The notes under the pieces: generated by a model
Seen by the model: only the letters and a program-made list of their open reading frames with translations
Databases searched by the model: none
What the model was told of the DNA's origin: nothing
Shown here: positions 1 to 9,022 of the stretch, in pieces
How positions within the stretch are numbered: the first letter of the stretch is position 1
Layout of the letters: the number at the start of each line of letters is the position of its first letter
Source of the DNA: PALSA-1296 sp037143335
GTDB lineage: Bacteria; Bacteroidota; Ignavibacteria; Palsa-1295
Assembly (NCBI GenBank): GCA_037143335.1
Contig: JBAWZA010000008.1
Location: 59,133 to 123,132 of the forward strand
Length of the DNA: 64,000 nucleotides
Reading direction: 5' to 3'
Made by a program: the position numbers and the translations under genes

Positions 1-684
1 GTTGGCATCGATTTTTGGACCGCCCGTTTTTATGGATTTCTTCAGCTCAAGCTTTGCACCTGGTTCTTTTTTCTTAGGTGAAAACATCGCAAGATCTATC
101 TTGCCTTTGATCTTGAGTCCTTGAGGCTCGACTGAACCCGTAGAAATAACAGTTGTGGTTTTCTTCTTTCTTTTTTTACGGCGAAGCATGCCTGCTTCAT
201 CGGTCTCGTCTTCACCGTGATCTGCGGTTAGGGTTGGAGCTGGGGCGACGACTTCATCGGTTGGTTCAATGACGAGTGGTGGAGCAATTTCTAACTCAGT
301 GGGTTCACCATCGGAAGGTTCGGGCTGGGGGACTTCGATAATCGGAGCTTCAGGCTCTTCGACTTCAACAACAGGTTCTTTCTTTGCGGAAGATTTCTTC
401 GGAGCTTTCGGGGTTTCTTCGGCAGATCCTTTTGCGATCGCTTGTTTTTCTTTAAATGCTGCGACCTTTTTATGGCGCTTTTCGGAAACATCTTTCTCTT
501 TACCGAACTGCTTCATCACCAGTTCGAGAGCATCATCTTCCACTTTGGACATGATACTCTTGACGTTCGAGAACCCTTTTTTCTGGAGAAACTCTATCAG
601 TGTGTCATGACTGATATTGATCTCCGTTGCAAGGTTGCGAACGGTAATTTTTTTATTCGTTGTTTCTGTCGTGTCAGCCGCCAT
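1..684 (-). CDS. infB: Translation initiation factor IF-2, N-terminal part (runs off the window)
   Basis: Reading back from the ATG at 682-684 gives 228 codons without a stop, continuing past position 1. The first ~55 residues form an IF2 N-terminal domain (ITVRNLATEINISHDTLIEF, then a KKG/GFSNVKS stretch). A long low-complexity linker rich in Glu, Pro and Lys follows (residues ~75-180), as in IF-2 of this group, with a poly-Lys/Arg stretch near residue 170. The GTPase domain lies outside the window. IF-2 is the GTPase that delivers initiator fMet-tRNA to the 30S subunit. It lies 57 bp after nusA on the same strand, the conserved nusA-infB arrangement, so co-transcription is likely. Confidence 0.93.
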   Translation of the reverse strand, partial: MAADTTETTNKKITVRNLATEINISHDTLIEFLQKKGFSNVKSIMSKVEDDALELVMKQFGKEKDVSEKRHKKVAAFKEKQAIAKGSAEETPKAPKKSSAKKEPVVEVEEPEAPIIEVPQPEPSDGEPTELEIAPPLVIEPTDEVVAPAPTLTADHGEDETDEAGMLRRKKRKKKTTTVISTGSVEPQGLKIKGKIDLAMFSPKKKEPGAKLELKKSIKTGGPKIDAN

Positions 685-741
685 GTAGTAAGTTTATGGG
701 CAATCCACAAAAAATGTGATAAACGCGTATGCATAACGATG

Positions 742-2133
742 TTATTTCGCTTCAACATCTGCGTCGTTGGAATCTGTTACCGATGCAGTATTTGCAACTC
801 GGTTGGTTTCTGCTGTATCTCCGGCATCGCGCCCATCGGGCCGAAGTGTCGTCAGCTTAAATCCTGCCTTCTCAGCAACGTCTTCAAGTGCCAAGTCTGC
901 TTGTTGGAATTCGCGCTCCAATAAACCGCGTATCTGTTCGATGCGCTCGTTATCAAGCCCTGGAATTTGCAACAATTGTGCACTCGGCGTATTCAAGAAC
1001 TCTTTCGCAGTATCAATTCTTGCACGAATGAGTTCGGTATAAAGGTCAAGTCCGATTTCGTCACGGAATTCGATCAACTCAATATCTTCTTCGTCGCGAG
1101 CTTCCTTGACGAGATTGATCTGATAGCCGGTGAGTTTGGATGCCAATCTGACATTTTGTCCTTGCTTGCCAATTGCAAGAGACACTTGGTCATCTGAAAC
1201 CAAGACAGTGGCTGTCTTCGTCAGTTCATCGAGTTGAACGGAAATAAGCTTAGCAGGTGAAAGAGCACGTGCTAAGAACATGTCAGGTTCATCCGACCAC
1301 GGAATAACGTCAATGCTTTCGTTAGCGAGTTCGCGTACGATAGAGTGAATACGAACGCCCTTCATGCCGACACATGCGCCGACAGGGTCAATACGCTCAT
1401 CGTTCGACTCAACGGCGACTTTTGCGCGTTCCCCCGGCTCGCGAGCAACGCCCTTGATCGTGATAAATCCATCAAATATTTCAGGTACTTCTGCTTCCAT
1501 CAACTTCGCTAAGAAGCGGGAGTCAGTTCTCGAAAGAACTACGATAGGTGTAGAATTTGCAGTACTGCGCCTGACTTCCTTGCAGAGCGCTCGGATCGTA
1601 TCGCCTTTGCGCCAGCGTTCGCGCTGAATTTGCTCGGACTTTGGAAGCAACAACTCACGGCGGTTGTGCAAAATAAATAAATCACCTTGACGAATCTGAT
1701 AGACTTCGCCAACTAGCACATCGCCAACAAGTCCGTTATATTCGTTAAAAAGATTATCTTTTTCGATTTCTCGGATTTTCTGATTCAGATTCTGCTTTGC
1801 AGCGATAATTAATCTTCTGCCGAAATCTTTACCAGTGTTGATAACCTCAACGTACTCGTCACCCGGCTCAAGTTCTTCGCCGGATTTCTTTAAAGCTTCT
1901 TCAACCGTAATTTGCGTGGAGGGATCTTCCACGGTCTCAACCACAGTTTTTTCGAGGTACAGCTCGATGTCGCCCTTGTCCATGTTCATGACGATGTCAA
2001 ACTTGGACTCGGCACCGTATTTTTTACGGACCATCATAGCGAACGTCTCCTCGATGACAGACATGAGGATATCGCGATCTATACCTTTCTCGCGGACCAT
2101 ATCCGCGAATGATTCTACAATTAATGGATTCAT
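742..2133 (-). CDS. nusA: Transcription termination/antitermination factor NusA
   Basis: 463 aa. The N-terminal RNAP-binding domain occupies roughly residues 1-125, the S1 domain ~130-200, and two KH domains ~200-345; the KH1 signature DPVGACVGMKG and the KH2 signature SLAIGKQGQNVRLA are both visible. A C-terminal tail of about 115 residues has one helix-hairpin-helix-like segment (LLQIPGLDNERIEQIRGLLE) and an acidic end. NusA binds RNAP and nascent RNA and modulates pausing, intrinsic termination and antitermination. It sits between rimP (153 bp upstream) and infB (57 bp downstream). A terminator-like hairpin precedes it at 2179-2199, so it may be attenuated separately from rimP. The stop is TAA. 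Confidence 0.97.
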   Translation of the reverse strand: MNPLIVESFADMVREKGIDRDILMSVIEETFAMMVRKKYGAESKFDIVMNMDKGDIELYLEKTVVETVEDPSTQITVEEALKKSGEELEPGDEYVEVINTGKDFGRRLIIAAKQNLNQKIREIEKDNLFNEYNGLVGDVLVGEVYQIRQGDLFILHNRRELLLPKSEQIQRERWRKGDTIRALCKEVRRSTANSTPIVVLSRTDSRFLAKLMEAEVPEIFDGFITIKGVAREPGERAKVAVESNDERIDPVGACVGMKGVRIHSIVRELANESIDVIPWSDEPDMFLARALSPAKLISVQLDELTKTATVLVSDDQVSLAIGKQGQNVRLASKLTGYQINLVKEARDEEDIELIEFRDEIGLDLYTELIRARIDTAKEFLNTPSAQLLQIPGLDNERIEQIRGLLEREFQQADLALEDVAEKAGFKLTTLRPDGRDAGDTAETNRVANTASVTDSNDADVEAK

Positions 2134-2169
2134 ACCTTGTTAAACTGCCAAATGCTTCCTGCTTCCTAC

Positions 2170-2199
2170 AAATAAAAACAGACTTTCGCTGAAAGTCTG
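2170..2199 (-). terminator. Intrinsic terminator/attenuator-like hairpin in front of nusA
   Basis: On the minus strand a perfect 9-bp stem (CAGACTTTC / GAAAGTCTG, loop AGC) is followed at once by TTTTTATTT. It lies after rimP and about 45 bp before the nusA ATG. This is the layout of a rho-independent terminator. Placed inside the rimP-nusA-infB cluster it would attenuate nusA-infB, or end transcription of the upstream genes with nusA having its own promoter. Confidence 0.7.
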
Positions 2200-2286
2200 C
2201 AAACTGGAACTGCATTATAGCAAATACGTAACAGCCATTATCCCCATATAATTCACCGAAACCGCGAAAACGACAATTCCGACGAT

Positions 2287-2775
2287 TTAGCCAAAATCGG
2301 GGCGAGCGTAGATTTTTGTAATTTTAGCTCGTTCGATCTCAATCTGAACTGCCTCAGTCCCCTTTCGCGATTGGCGCTTCAATATTGACAATGACGAAGG
2401 CGAGTAAGAACCCAATTTCCCGAGAGTTGAGATTTCCTTCTCATCAGCGTGATATTTTACCTCTACCAAATGCCCAAGTGTGCGCTCCAACTGATAATCA
2501 TGCACTATAGGCTCATCCAATCCTGGAGAGAGTACATCAATGCGAAAATTTCCTGGGAGCAAAGATTCTGCTTCTATCATCTCATTGAGTTTGCGGTTGA
2601 CGGTTTCGCAATCTGTTATCGCAATCAGTCGAGATCCATCGAGTGTGACTTCCACAATCGGCCTTGATCCAGTCCCGCGTGCCGTAATCCTTAACACCAG
2701 TATACCTAATGTACTCGCCGCCAATGTTGCGATTTCCGAAATACGGTCGAGTGATTTTTTTGAGACTGATTCCAT
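2287..2775 (-). CDS. rimP: Ribosome maturation factor RimP
   Basis: 162 aa, the usual RimP length. It has the RimP N-terminal fold (LGILVLRITARGTGSRPIVEVTLD, the 'sRp.v.v.iD' strand pattern) and the conserved motif FRIDVLSPGLDEPI, equivalent to 'y.LEVSSPGldRPL' of the family. An SH3-like C-terminal domain ends with ITKIYARPDFG. RimP acts in late maturation of the 30S subunit. The downstream neighbours nusA and infB give the classical cluster. Unusually, the gene just upstream is an OmpA-type protein ending only 4 bp before the rimP ATG, suggesting translational coupling of an envelope gene to rimP. Confidence 0.93.
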   Translation of the reverse strand: MESVSKKSLDRISEIATLAASTLGILVLRITARGTGSRPIVEVTLDGSRLIAITDCETVNRKLNEMIEAESLLPGNFRIDVLSPGLDEPIVHDYQLERTLGHLVEVKYHADEKEISTLGKLGSYSPSSLSILKRQSRKGTEAVQIEIERAKITKIYARPDFG

Positions 2776-2779
2776 GTTG

Positions 2780-4354
2780 TTATTTAATTCCCAATATACG
2801 AAATGCTACCCGACGATTTTTGCGGCGACCTTCTTCAGACACATTATCTGAAACAGGACTGACTGAGCCAAAACCTTCTGCCCGTAGCCGCGACTCTGGG
2901 ATTCCCTTCGCAATGAGGTAGTTCACTACTGCCTTGGCACGCTCAACAGAAAGCTGCTTATTAAATTCCAAAGCGCCAATGCTATCGGTATGCCCTTGAA
3001 TTTCTATACTCATCGAGGAATTGATTTTCAAAAATTCGACAACTTTATCAAGAGAGAAGAAAGATTCGGGTTTTAAGTTTGATGTATTAAAATCGAAGAA
3101 AATATCTCCGAGTGTTGTCAGGCTTCCGACCCTGATGCTATCGAGTACAATATCTAGAATTGGCTCCGAAAATCCTGCTTGATTGGAAAGATCAATCTCA
3201 TCACTAAATGGTAAGAAGCCTGGCGAAGTGACGTTGAATCGGTAATGAGAACCAGCTGGCAAAACCATCGAAAAGTTCTCCGCATCATCAGATGTAGATG
3301 ACCGTGCAACTTCATGATTTTCAACGATGTCGGTACAAATAATTTGCGCATTCAGCGTATTTCCTGCTCTATCAGTCACTCGTCCACTGAGTAACGTTAC
3401 AGCTGTTGGTTGTTGATCCTCCGTAAGGGCAATCTTGTATAAATCTAATCCGTACTCTCCGTTTGATGAAGAAAAATACGCCACATCTCCTGAAGCAGGA
3501 ATGCTATAATAAGCGTCCATTCCCGAAGTATTTATTTGATCTCCTAAATTTTGCGGAGCAGTCCAATTAATCCATGAATCATCCAATCGTTTTGTCATGA
3601 ATACGTCTGCCTCGCCGAAGCCTCCTTTGCCTGATGTTGAATAATAGAGAGTTTTTCCATCAGGCGCGAGGAATGGTGCGAAGTCGTTTTCAGTGGAGTT
3701 GATAACAGGTCCAAGATTTATCGGTGCAGCGTAGAGATGTTTTTTTCTGTCTTTGAGTTTGCACATGTAGAGATCAAGTTTACCGTACCCGTCTGCGGTT
3801 TCGGCTGAGAGTAAAATAAATTCGCCATTGGTGCTAATGCACTGTGTGGAGAATTGATTAGCATTTGTGTAGTTCTCAATCGTAATCGGGTCTAAGTGCC
3901 ACTTAGAATTAGTATCACGCTCGGCGAAGCATAATCCGCTGACTGCGTTATGATAAAAGTTTTTAATAAAGAGAACATTGCCGTCAGGTGATACACCACT
4001 TATAGCATCATTCCCATCGGAGTTTATCGGGACACCAAGATTCTTGGGCTTCCCCCACCTATTGCCTTGCCACTTTGATACATAACAATCTTGTAAATGT
4101 TCATCACCATAATTTGATGGGTTGCCTACCCCCATTGTAAAAAAAAGTAATTTACCACTTGGTGCAATAATTGGTGCAAGCTCCGAGAACGGTGAATTGA
4201 TAAGATGACCGAGGTTTTGCTTCTCAGGAAGGTGCTTCCTCTGAGAGTAAGCATTTCCCAAAAAAACGAAAAGCAAAAGTGAAATAGACGGGAGTAGTGC
4301 CACAACGGCAACGAGAGACCGTTTGTATCCGATTAATAGTTTTCGGGTTCTCAA
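2780..4354 (-). CDS. PD40-repeat OmpA-family outer-membrane/peptidoglycan-binding protein
   Basis: 524 aa. An N-terminal signal peptide (hydrophobic to ~residue 36, ending AYSQ) is followed by WD40-like PD40 beta-propeller repeats at ~50-320 (repeated 'ApilAPSGKLLFF', 'GVSPDGNVLFI', 'FLAPDGKTLYYS'). A carboxypeptidase-regulatory-like domain spans ~330-400, and a C-terminal OmpA domain ~420-524 shows IEIQGHTDSIGALEFNKQLS, 'GfGSVSPVSDN' and 'GRRKNRRVAFRI'. The OmpA domain should bind peptidoglycan. The predicted start is TTG at 4354, one base from the tRNA-Cys 3' end; there is no ATG near the signal peptide, so the exact start is uncertain. It ends 4 bp before rimP. Substrate or partner is unknown. 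Confidence 0.85.
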   Translation of the reverse strand: MRTRKLLIGYKRSLVAVVALLPSISLLLFVFLGNAYSQRKHLPEKQNLGHLINSPFSELAPIIAPSGKLLFFTMGVGNPSNYGDEHLQDCYVSKWQGNRWGKPKNLGVPINSDGNDAISGVSPDGNVLFIKNFYHNAVSGLCFAERDTNSKWHLDPITIENYTNANQFSTQCISTNGEFILLSAETADGYGKLDLYMCKLKDRKKHLYAAPINLGPVINSTENDFAPFLAPDGKTLYYSTSGKGGFGEADVFMTKRLDDSWINWTAPQNLGDQINTSGMDAYYSIPASGDVAYFSSSNGEYGLDLYKIALTEDQQPTAVTLLSGRVTDRAGNTLNAQIICTDIVENHEVARSSTSDDAENFSMVLPAGSHYRFNVTSPGFLPFSDEIDLSNQAGFSEPILDIVLDSIRVGSLTTLGDIFFDFNTSNLKPESFFSLDKVVEFLKINSSMSIEIQGHTDSIGALEFNKQLSVERAKAVVNYLIAKGIPESRLRAEGFGSVSPVSDNVSEEGRRKNRRVAFRILGIK

Positions 4355-4355
4355 G

Positions 4356-4427
4356 AGGTGCCGATCAGACTCGAACTGATGAATAGAGCTTTTGCAGAGC
4401 TCTGCCTTACCACTTGGCTACGGCACC
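4356..4427 (-). tRNA. tRNA-Cys (anticodon GCA)
   Basis: 72-nt cloverleaf on the minus strand. The acceptor stem is GGTGCCG/CGGCACC, the anticodon loop CTGCAAA gives GCA, the T arm is ATCAG-TTCGAGT-CTGAT, and the discriminator base is U73, the identity base of tRNA-Cys. CCA is not encoded. The 3' end is separated by one base from the TTG start of the PD40-OmpA gene, so the two may share a transcript. Confidence 0.95.
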
Positions 4428-4517
4428 ATATCATTCTCTAGTTGCATAACGGATGAAAAACTATTGGTGTTCCAAAATTATTCTTACTCTTTCTGAAACA
4501 TAACAAGATTTCTGTTG

Positions 4518-4525
4518 TAAATTTG
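4518..4525 (+). promoter_or_regulatory. Possible Bacteroidota-type -7 element of the ABC transporter operon
   Basis: TAAATTTG matches the TAnnTTTG -7 consensus known from Bacteroidota and lies 21 bp before the ATG at 4547. No convincing TTTG -33 element is present at the usual distance, so this is a weak call. Confidence 0.3.
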
Positions 4526-4546
4526 GACTTATTCGTTCATCACATT

Positions 4547-5473
4547 ATGGAATTTGCAATAACGACTGATAGTCTCGCTAAAAGATTCGGCTCCGGAAAA
4601 GGAAGCGTACCTGCCTTGCCAGGAGTGAGCATTTCTGTCAGGCGAGGGGAAATCTATTCCCTCTTAGGACCCAATGGAGCTGGTAAGACAACCTTTATCA
4701 AGTGTCTTTTAGGAATAGTCTTCCCCACCGGAGGTTCAGGATATATCCTCGGTATGCCCCTTGCCTCCATCGCTGCCAAAGAAAAAATTGGCTACTTACC
4801 CGAAAACCACAAGTATCCGCTACATCTAACGGGTGAACAAGTACTCCGTTATTTTGGGAAACTCTCCGGCATTGAGAACTCACAACTTGGCGCCAGAATT
4901 GATGAGACTCTGAAACTCGTAGGTATGAGTGATTGGCGATCAATGAAGGTTAAGAAATACTCCAAAGGTATGATGCAGCGCATCGGTCTTGCTCAAGCGA
5001 TGATTAATGATCCAGATCTGATCATCCTTGATGAACCGACAGACGGTGTTGACCCAGTCGGCAGAAAAGAAATTCGCGATGTGCTCACGCTTATTCGTGA
5101 TCGAGGCAAAACAGTTTTTCTCAATTCCCATTTGCTCTCTGAAGTTGAGCGCATCTCCGACCGTGTTGCGATTATGCGCAAAGGTGAAGTCATTACCGAA
5201 GGAACAGTCGAGATGCTCACGAGTACAAAAAATCAGTATGAGATTAGGATTTCCCCCGATGCAATTGCACAGGCAAAGGAAATACTCGGCAGTGCATTTC
5301 ATAGAGCGGATGACGGCCTCATCGAAGCAGAGTTCATGAACCCAAATGATTTGAACGCAGCGATAGATACGCTCAGAACAAACGGCATAGCTATCGAAAG
5401 CCTTGCTCCAAAGAAAACTTCTTTGGAAGATCTCTTCATCGAACTCATCGGTACATCAGACGTCCAAAGATAA
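4547..5473 (+). CDS. ABC transporter ATP-binding protein (ABC-2 exporter type)
   Basis: 308 aa from the ATG at 4547. A TTG 24 bp upstream is also open, but the ATG begins the conserved MEFAITTDSLAKRF start of the domain. Walker A GPNGAGKTT is at ~41-49, signature motif YSKGM at ~138-142 (the variant typical of ABC-2/gliding-type exporters), Walker B LIILDEP at ~158-164, and H-loop NSHLL near 190. The C-terminal ~80 residues are the usual ABC-2 accessory domain. It would power the permease encoded 8 bp downstream. The substrate cannot be deduced; related pairs export lipids, drugs or Na+, or support gliding (established for various families). Confidence 0.93.
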   Translation: MEFAITTDSLAKRFGSGKGSVPALPGVSISVRRGEIYSLLGPNGAGKTTFIKCLLGIVFPTGGSGYILGMPLASIAAKEKIGYLPENHKYPLHLTGEQVLRYFGKLSGIENSQLGARIDETLKLVGMSDWRSMKVKKYSKGMMQRIGLAQAMINDPDLIILDEPTDGVDPVGRKEIRDVLTLIRDRGKTVFLNSHLLSEVERISDRVAIMRKGEVITEGTVEMLTSTKNQYEIRISPDAIAQAKEILGSAFHRADDGLIEAEFMNPNDLNAAIDTLRTNGIAIESLAPKKTSLEDLFIELIGTSDVQR

Positions 5474-5481
5474 AAAAATAT

Positions 5482-6324
5482 ATGCTTAAGAAATTTATTG
5501 CAATCTGTGAAGAGACCTACCGCGAAGCGCTCGCACGGAAGACCATCATTGGGTACTTCATCATCTCTACGTTGGTGATACTCGTTGTCATGTTCATCTT
5601 TATGAACCCTACAGTGAAGGAGCAAATGATGAAGGTGCAGCAATACGGAAAAAAATCGCCCAACATGGCTGCCGATATGATTATGGTGAAGGCATTGGAT
5701 ATTTTCTGGACTGTCGTGTTGATGATGCTGAATTTCGTTACGATCTGTCTCGGTGTGTTCTCGACGACAGGTTTTATTACATCACAGATGGAGAAAGGGA
5801 CGATTGATTTACTCATTTCCAAGCCTGTACCAAAGTGGCTCTACCTTCTCGGTAGATACCTCGCCTCACTAACGATCATCGGACTGCAGGTCACATATTT
5901 TATTATTGGTATCTGGGTTGTTGTCGGGGCAACAATGGGTATTTGGAATATTGGTTTCTTGGGCAGCATTCCGTTTATCGTATTGGGATTCGCAGGAATT
6001 TACTCGATTGTGGTTCTGGTGAGCGTACTTTCCGGTTCGAGTGCTCTCTCGATGATTGTTGGTATTGGTGTCTATTTTATTTCTTCTATCGTCGCGGCTG
6101 GTAGAGGCATTGCAGCTATGTCGGGTGGAGAATCTAAATCACTCTTAGCCACTATCGCCGATGTGCTGTATTACATCTTACCGCAGACAGGTGATATGTC
6201 CGAGAATATGAAAAATCTCGTGGTCGGCAATGCGATAACCATTCTGCCAATTTTTCTCATCATCCTTTTGGCAAGTTCGTACTTTATGCTGTCGATATAC
6301 TTTTTCAATAAGAAACAATTTTAG
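5482..6324 (+). CDS. ABC-2 type transporter permease
   Basis: 280 aa. An N-terminal cytoplasmic stretch (FIAICEETYREALARKT) precedes about six hydrophobic segments (residues ~20-45, 70-95, 120-145, 155-190, 195-215, 250-275). TSQMEKGTIDLLISKPVPKW is the typical ABC-2 cytoplasmic motif between membrane segments 2 and 3. It forms an exporter with the ATPase gene 8 bp upstream. The gene ends in TAG; the next in-frame stop, 14 codons later, is a TGA that would overlap the pirin start as ATGA. Confidence 0.9.
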   Translation: MLKKFIAICEETYREALARKTIIGYFIISTLVILVVMFIFMNPTVKEQMMKVQQYGKKSPNMAADMIMVKALDIFWTVVLMMLNFVTICLGVFSTTGFITSQMEKGTIDLLISKPVPKWLYLLGRYLASLTIIGLQVTYFIIGIWVVVGATMGIWNIGFLGSIPFIVLGFAGIYSIVVLVSVLSGSSALSMIVGIGVYFISSIVAAGRGIAAMSGGESKSLLATIADVLYYILPQTGDMSENMKNLVVGNAITILPIFLIILLASSYFMLSIYFFNKKQF

Positions 6325-6365
6325 ATGTTCCAGCATATTCTCAGTATTAGCATTCCAACGAATTT

Positions 6366-7235
6366 ATGATTCCGAAAAAAGTATCCGCTGTCCTAACTGG
6401 CACAGAAGTCCCCGTCGGTGATATGAATGTTCATCAGGCATTTCCTTCCTACACTGATGGTGTACGATTTATTGATCCGTTCATTTTACTTCATCATGCA
6501 AAGATAACGATCTCTCCGAATGTTGACTTGAGACATGCTGGCGTAGGACCGCATCCGCATCGAGGCTTCTCGCCAGTATCATTTATTTTTGCCGGAGGTG
6601 TTCATCACCGCGATAGCATGGGCAACGATAGTACGATCTATGCTGGCGGAGTGCAGTGGATGAATTCAGGAAGTGGGGTCATTCATTCCGAGCGACCACC
6701 ACTCGATATTTTTAAACTTGGTGGCGAACAAGAACTTATACAGATGTGGGTGAACACTCCGCGTGGACATAAAGCCGATACGCCAGCATACTTCCCACTC
6801 TCTAAAGACGATACTCCGAAGCATACGAGCAACGACGGATTAGTTGAGATGTACGTGCAAGCAGGAAATATCCTGAAGGTGAAGGGACCAATTCCAACTC
6901 CCTCGCCGGTAAATTCTTCCACAATATATCTCAAAGCTGGTGGTGAGATTCTGCTGCCGATTGAACCCGGTTTTAATGCTTTTATTTATATCTTGAGCGG
7001 AGAGGTCGAGGTGTCAGGCACCTTAGTCGGTGAAAGACTTGCGGCTACGTTCGAGAGTGAAGGCGATGGTATCTCTCTCAAAGCAACCGCGGATTCGCGC
7101 GCCCTTTTCATGTGTGGAAAACCACTTAAAGAACCCGTAGTTGCCCACGGCAATTTCGTGATGAACTCCGAAGCCGAAATCAAACAAGCCTGGCTGGATT
7201 TTCAATCAGGGAAGATGGGAGAGCTGGAGTGGTAG
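6366..7235 (+). CDS. Pirin family protein (cupin metalloprotein)
   Basis: 289 aa, typical pirin length, with two cupin domains. The N-terminal cupin shows the metal ligands in HPHRGFSPVSF and in GSGVIHSE near residue 105, together with the family pattern 'IDPFILLHH' and 'GVQWMNSGSGVIHSE'. The C-terminal cupin (~170-270) contains FNAFIYILSGEVEVSG. Pirins bind a single Fe; some have quercetinase activity and others act as redox sensors, so the role is open. It lies 41 bp after the ABC permease and may be co-transcribed. It ends in the tandem stop TAG TAA. Confidence 0.92.
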   Translation: MIPKKVSAVLTGTEVPVGDMNVHQAFPSYTDGVRFIDPFILLHHAKITISPNVDLRHAGVGPHPHRGFSPVSFIFAGGVHHRDSMGNDSTIYAGGVQWMNSGSGVIHSERPPLDIFKLGGEQELIQMWVNTPRGHKADTPAYFPLSKDDTPKHTSNDGLVEMYVQAGNILKVKGPIPTPSPVNSSTIYLKAGGEILLPIEPGFNAFIYILSGEVEVSGTLVGERLAATFESEGDGISLKATADSRALFMCGKPLKEPVVAHGNFVMNSEAEIKQAWLDFQSGKMGELEW

Positions 7236-7470
7236 TAATCGTTACGAGATATTTGAATAAGTACGACTAAAGACGAAATATTAAGCGAAGTTCTTACATG
7301 GAGCGAAGAGGACAGATTTGGCTGGCAGAATTGCTCAACTTTAGCATACACAATCGGGAGTTAGAAAATGATAACCTCGCTACACAACTTGCAATAAAAT
7401 TAAAATTAGTGTCTTCAGAATCAATGAGAATTCTCAAAGAATTTGATTCGGTGGAAGGAACAAAGAGAAC

Positions 7471-8970
7471 CTACTCCCCCTCCTCATTCACTATTTCTTC
7501 GACCTGCTTGAATGACTCTTCGGTGCCCAAGATTGGGAATTCGGACTCGAAGTTTTTTCTTTTTGTTGGGTCAAGTCGAAATGTGATTAGCAGTTCAACA
7601 GAGGATTCTAAGAACGCACCGAGGAGGTAGAGTGCTTTGGCCCTGCCGTAGTGAGCATCAGCCCAATCAGGTTCGATCTGTGTGGCTTGTTCGTATGCGC
7701 GAGCGGCTTCGGCGAGGCGTTTTTCGTCAACGAGGGTTTCGGCGTAATCATACCATGCTTCGAAATCTTTTGGCGATAACTCCAGCACCATCTTGTATGC
7801 AAGCAACGCGTCAGCAAGTTTGCCAAGATTATAAAGCGCATCAGCCTTCGCATACCACAGTTCGGCATTCTTGTTATTGATCGCAAGTGCTGCGTCGTAA
7901 TCTTCTAATGCTTTTCTTGGGTGGTCGAGTGCATCATAGCACGAGCCTCTGCCGAAATAACTTTCGGAATGTTTAGGATCAAACTTCAGTGCTTGCGAGA
8001 AACAACGTACCGCATCGCGATACCTTTGCAATTCTTCGTACGCATTGGCGAGGTTATGCCATGCACTTACATCTTCGGCGTCATATTTCAAACATTCTTT
8101 GTACGACTCAATCGCTTCATTGAGTTTTCCGAGGTTCGCATACGCATTGCCTCGGTTATACCAAGCGGCGGGAAATTTCTCTTTGATCGCAAGAGCCATT
8201 TCATAACTCGAAATAGCCTTGTTGAACATCCCCATCCGGTTATAGACGATTCCGTGATTATACCAACCGTTGTGATTATATGGATCAAGATCGAGGTGCG
8301 ACTCGTAGGCTTCCAAGGCTTTGCTATAATCTTCAATTGAGTCATAGCAATACCCAAGCTCGTAGAGTGCATCTTTTGCAAATTCTTCTTTACCAGAGAG
8401 ATAGCGGAAGATGGAGATTGCATCGTGGAATCTATCTGCCTTCTCGAAGCAAATGCCTTTTGAGAACAAGGCATCGTCATTCGCTGGGTCAGTAGTCAGT
8501 GCGCGGTCGAAAATTCTCAGTGCATCTTCTGTCCTGCCGAGTGCTTCTAAGACGACTCCGTAATTCACCAGAAGCTCTGGGTCAGTGGGGTCGAGTGAAA
8601 GTCCGCGTTCGTAGGAGACGATGGCATCTTCGTACTCAGCATGATGGGCTTCGAGCATTCCCCTTCTGTGCCATGCCTCGGATGAGAATGGTGCATGTTG
8701 GGTCAGAAGTTTTGCAAAGTGCAGAGCTTCCTCGAATTTGTCATTCTCGATACAATAATCAACGAGGGCTTCTAAAATTTCTGGACTGAGGAAAGCGCGT
8801 TGCTTATTTTCGCGGGGAGTAAAATCACGATTGGAGCGCTTCTCTTCGCGGTAGCGGGTTAGCTCCTCTTCAAAATATTTTCGTTGGGTCTCAGACTCTT
8901 CCTTATCCGGCTTACCACCGAACTCATCATCACCAAAGGCAAAAGCGTCGTAATCGTCGTAAAGATTCAT
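7471..8970 (-). CDS. Tetratricopeptide-repeat (TPR) protein
   Basis: 499 aa with no signal peptide. An acidic N-terminus (MNLYDDYDAFAFGDDEFGG) and a charged linker to ~65 precede about eleven to twelve consecutive TPR units to ~470. Examples are 'AWHRRGMLEAHHAEYEDAIVSYERGL', 'ALFSKGICFEKADRFHDAISIF' and 'AWYNRGNAYANLGKLNEAIESYKECL' (quoted in pieces), with the W/L/G/Y/A/F/A/P signature kept. It is probably a cytoplasmic scaffold; no enzyme domain is visible. It ends in TAG; the frame stays open for about 50 codons beyond, but that stretch is not TPR-like. The 5' intergenic region carries the DnaA-box-like cluster. Confidence 0.9.
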   Translation of the reverse strand: MNLYDDYDAFAFGDDEFGGKPDKEESETQRKYFEEELTRYREEKRSNRDFTPRENKQRAFLSPEILEALVDYCIENDKFEEALHFAKLLTQHAPFSSEAWHRRGMLEAHHAEYEDAIVSYERGLSLDPTDPELLVNYGVVLEALGRTEDALRIFDRALTTDPANDDALFSKGICFEKADRFHDAISIFRYLSGKEEFAKDALYELGYCYDSIEDYSKALEAYESHLDLDPYNHNGWYNHGIVYNRMGMFNKAISSYEMALAIKEKFPAAWYNRGNAYANLGKLNEAIESYKECLKYDAEDVSAWHNLANAYEELQRYRDAVRCFSQALKFDPKHSESYFGRGSCYDALDHPRKALEDYDAALAINNKNAELWYAKADALYNLGKLADALLAYKMVLELSPKDFEAWYDYAETLVDEKRLAEAARAYEQATQIEPDWADAHYGRAKALYLLGAFLESSVELLITFRLDPTKRKNFESEFPILGTEESFKQVEEIVNEEGE

Positions 8971-9022
8971 GTTTTATCTGGCTACTTATTAAACATTACC
9001 CATTACCCCCTCGTTTCACATT

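Noticed and set aside
7298..7470. Possible C-terminal extension of the TPR protein by readthrough of its TAG
   Set aside because: The frame is open for about 50 codons but the sequence is not TPR-like or otherwise protein-like, so I keep TAG as the real stop.
7298..7630. Plus-strand frame of 110 codons at the 3' end of the TPR gene
   Set aside because: It overlaps the antisense TPR coding sequence for half its length, has no family similarity, and its second half is simply the shadow of the TPR C-terminus.
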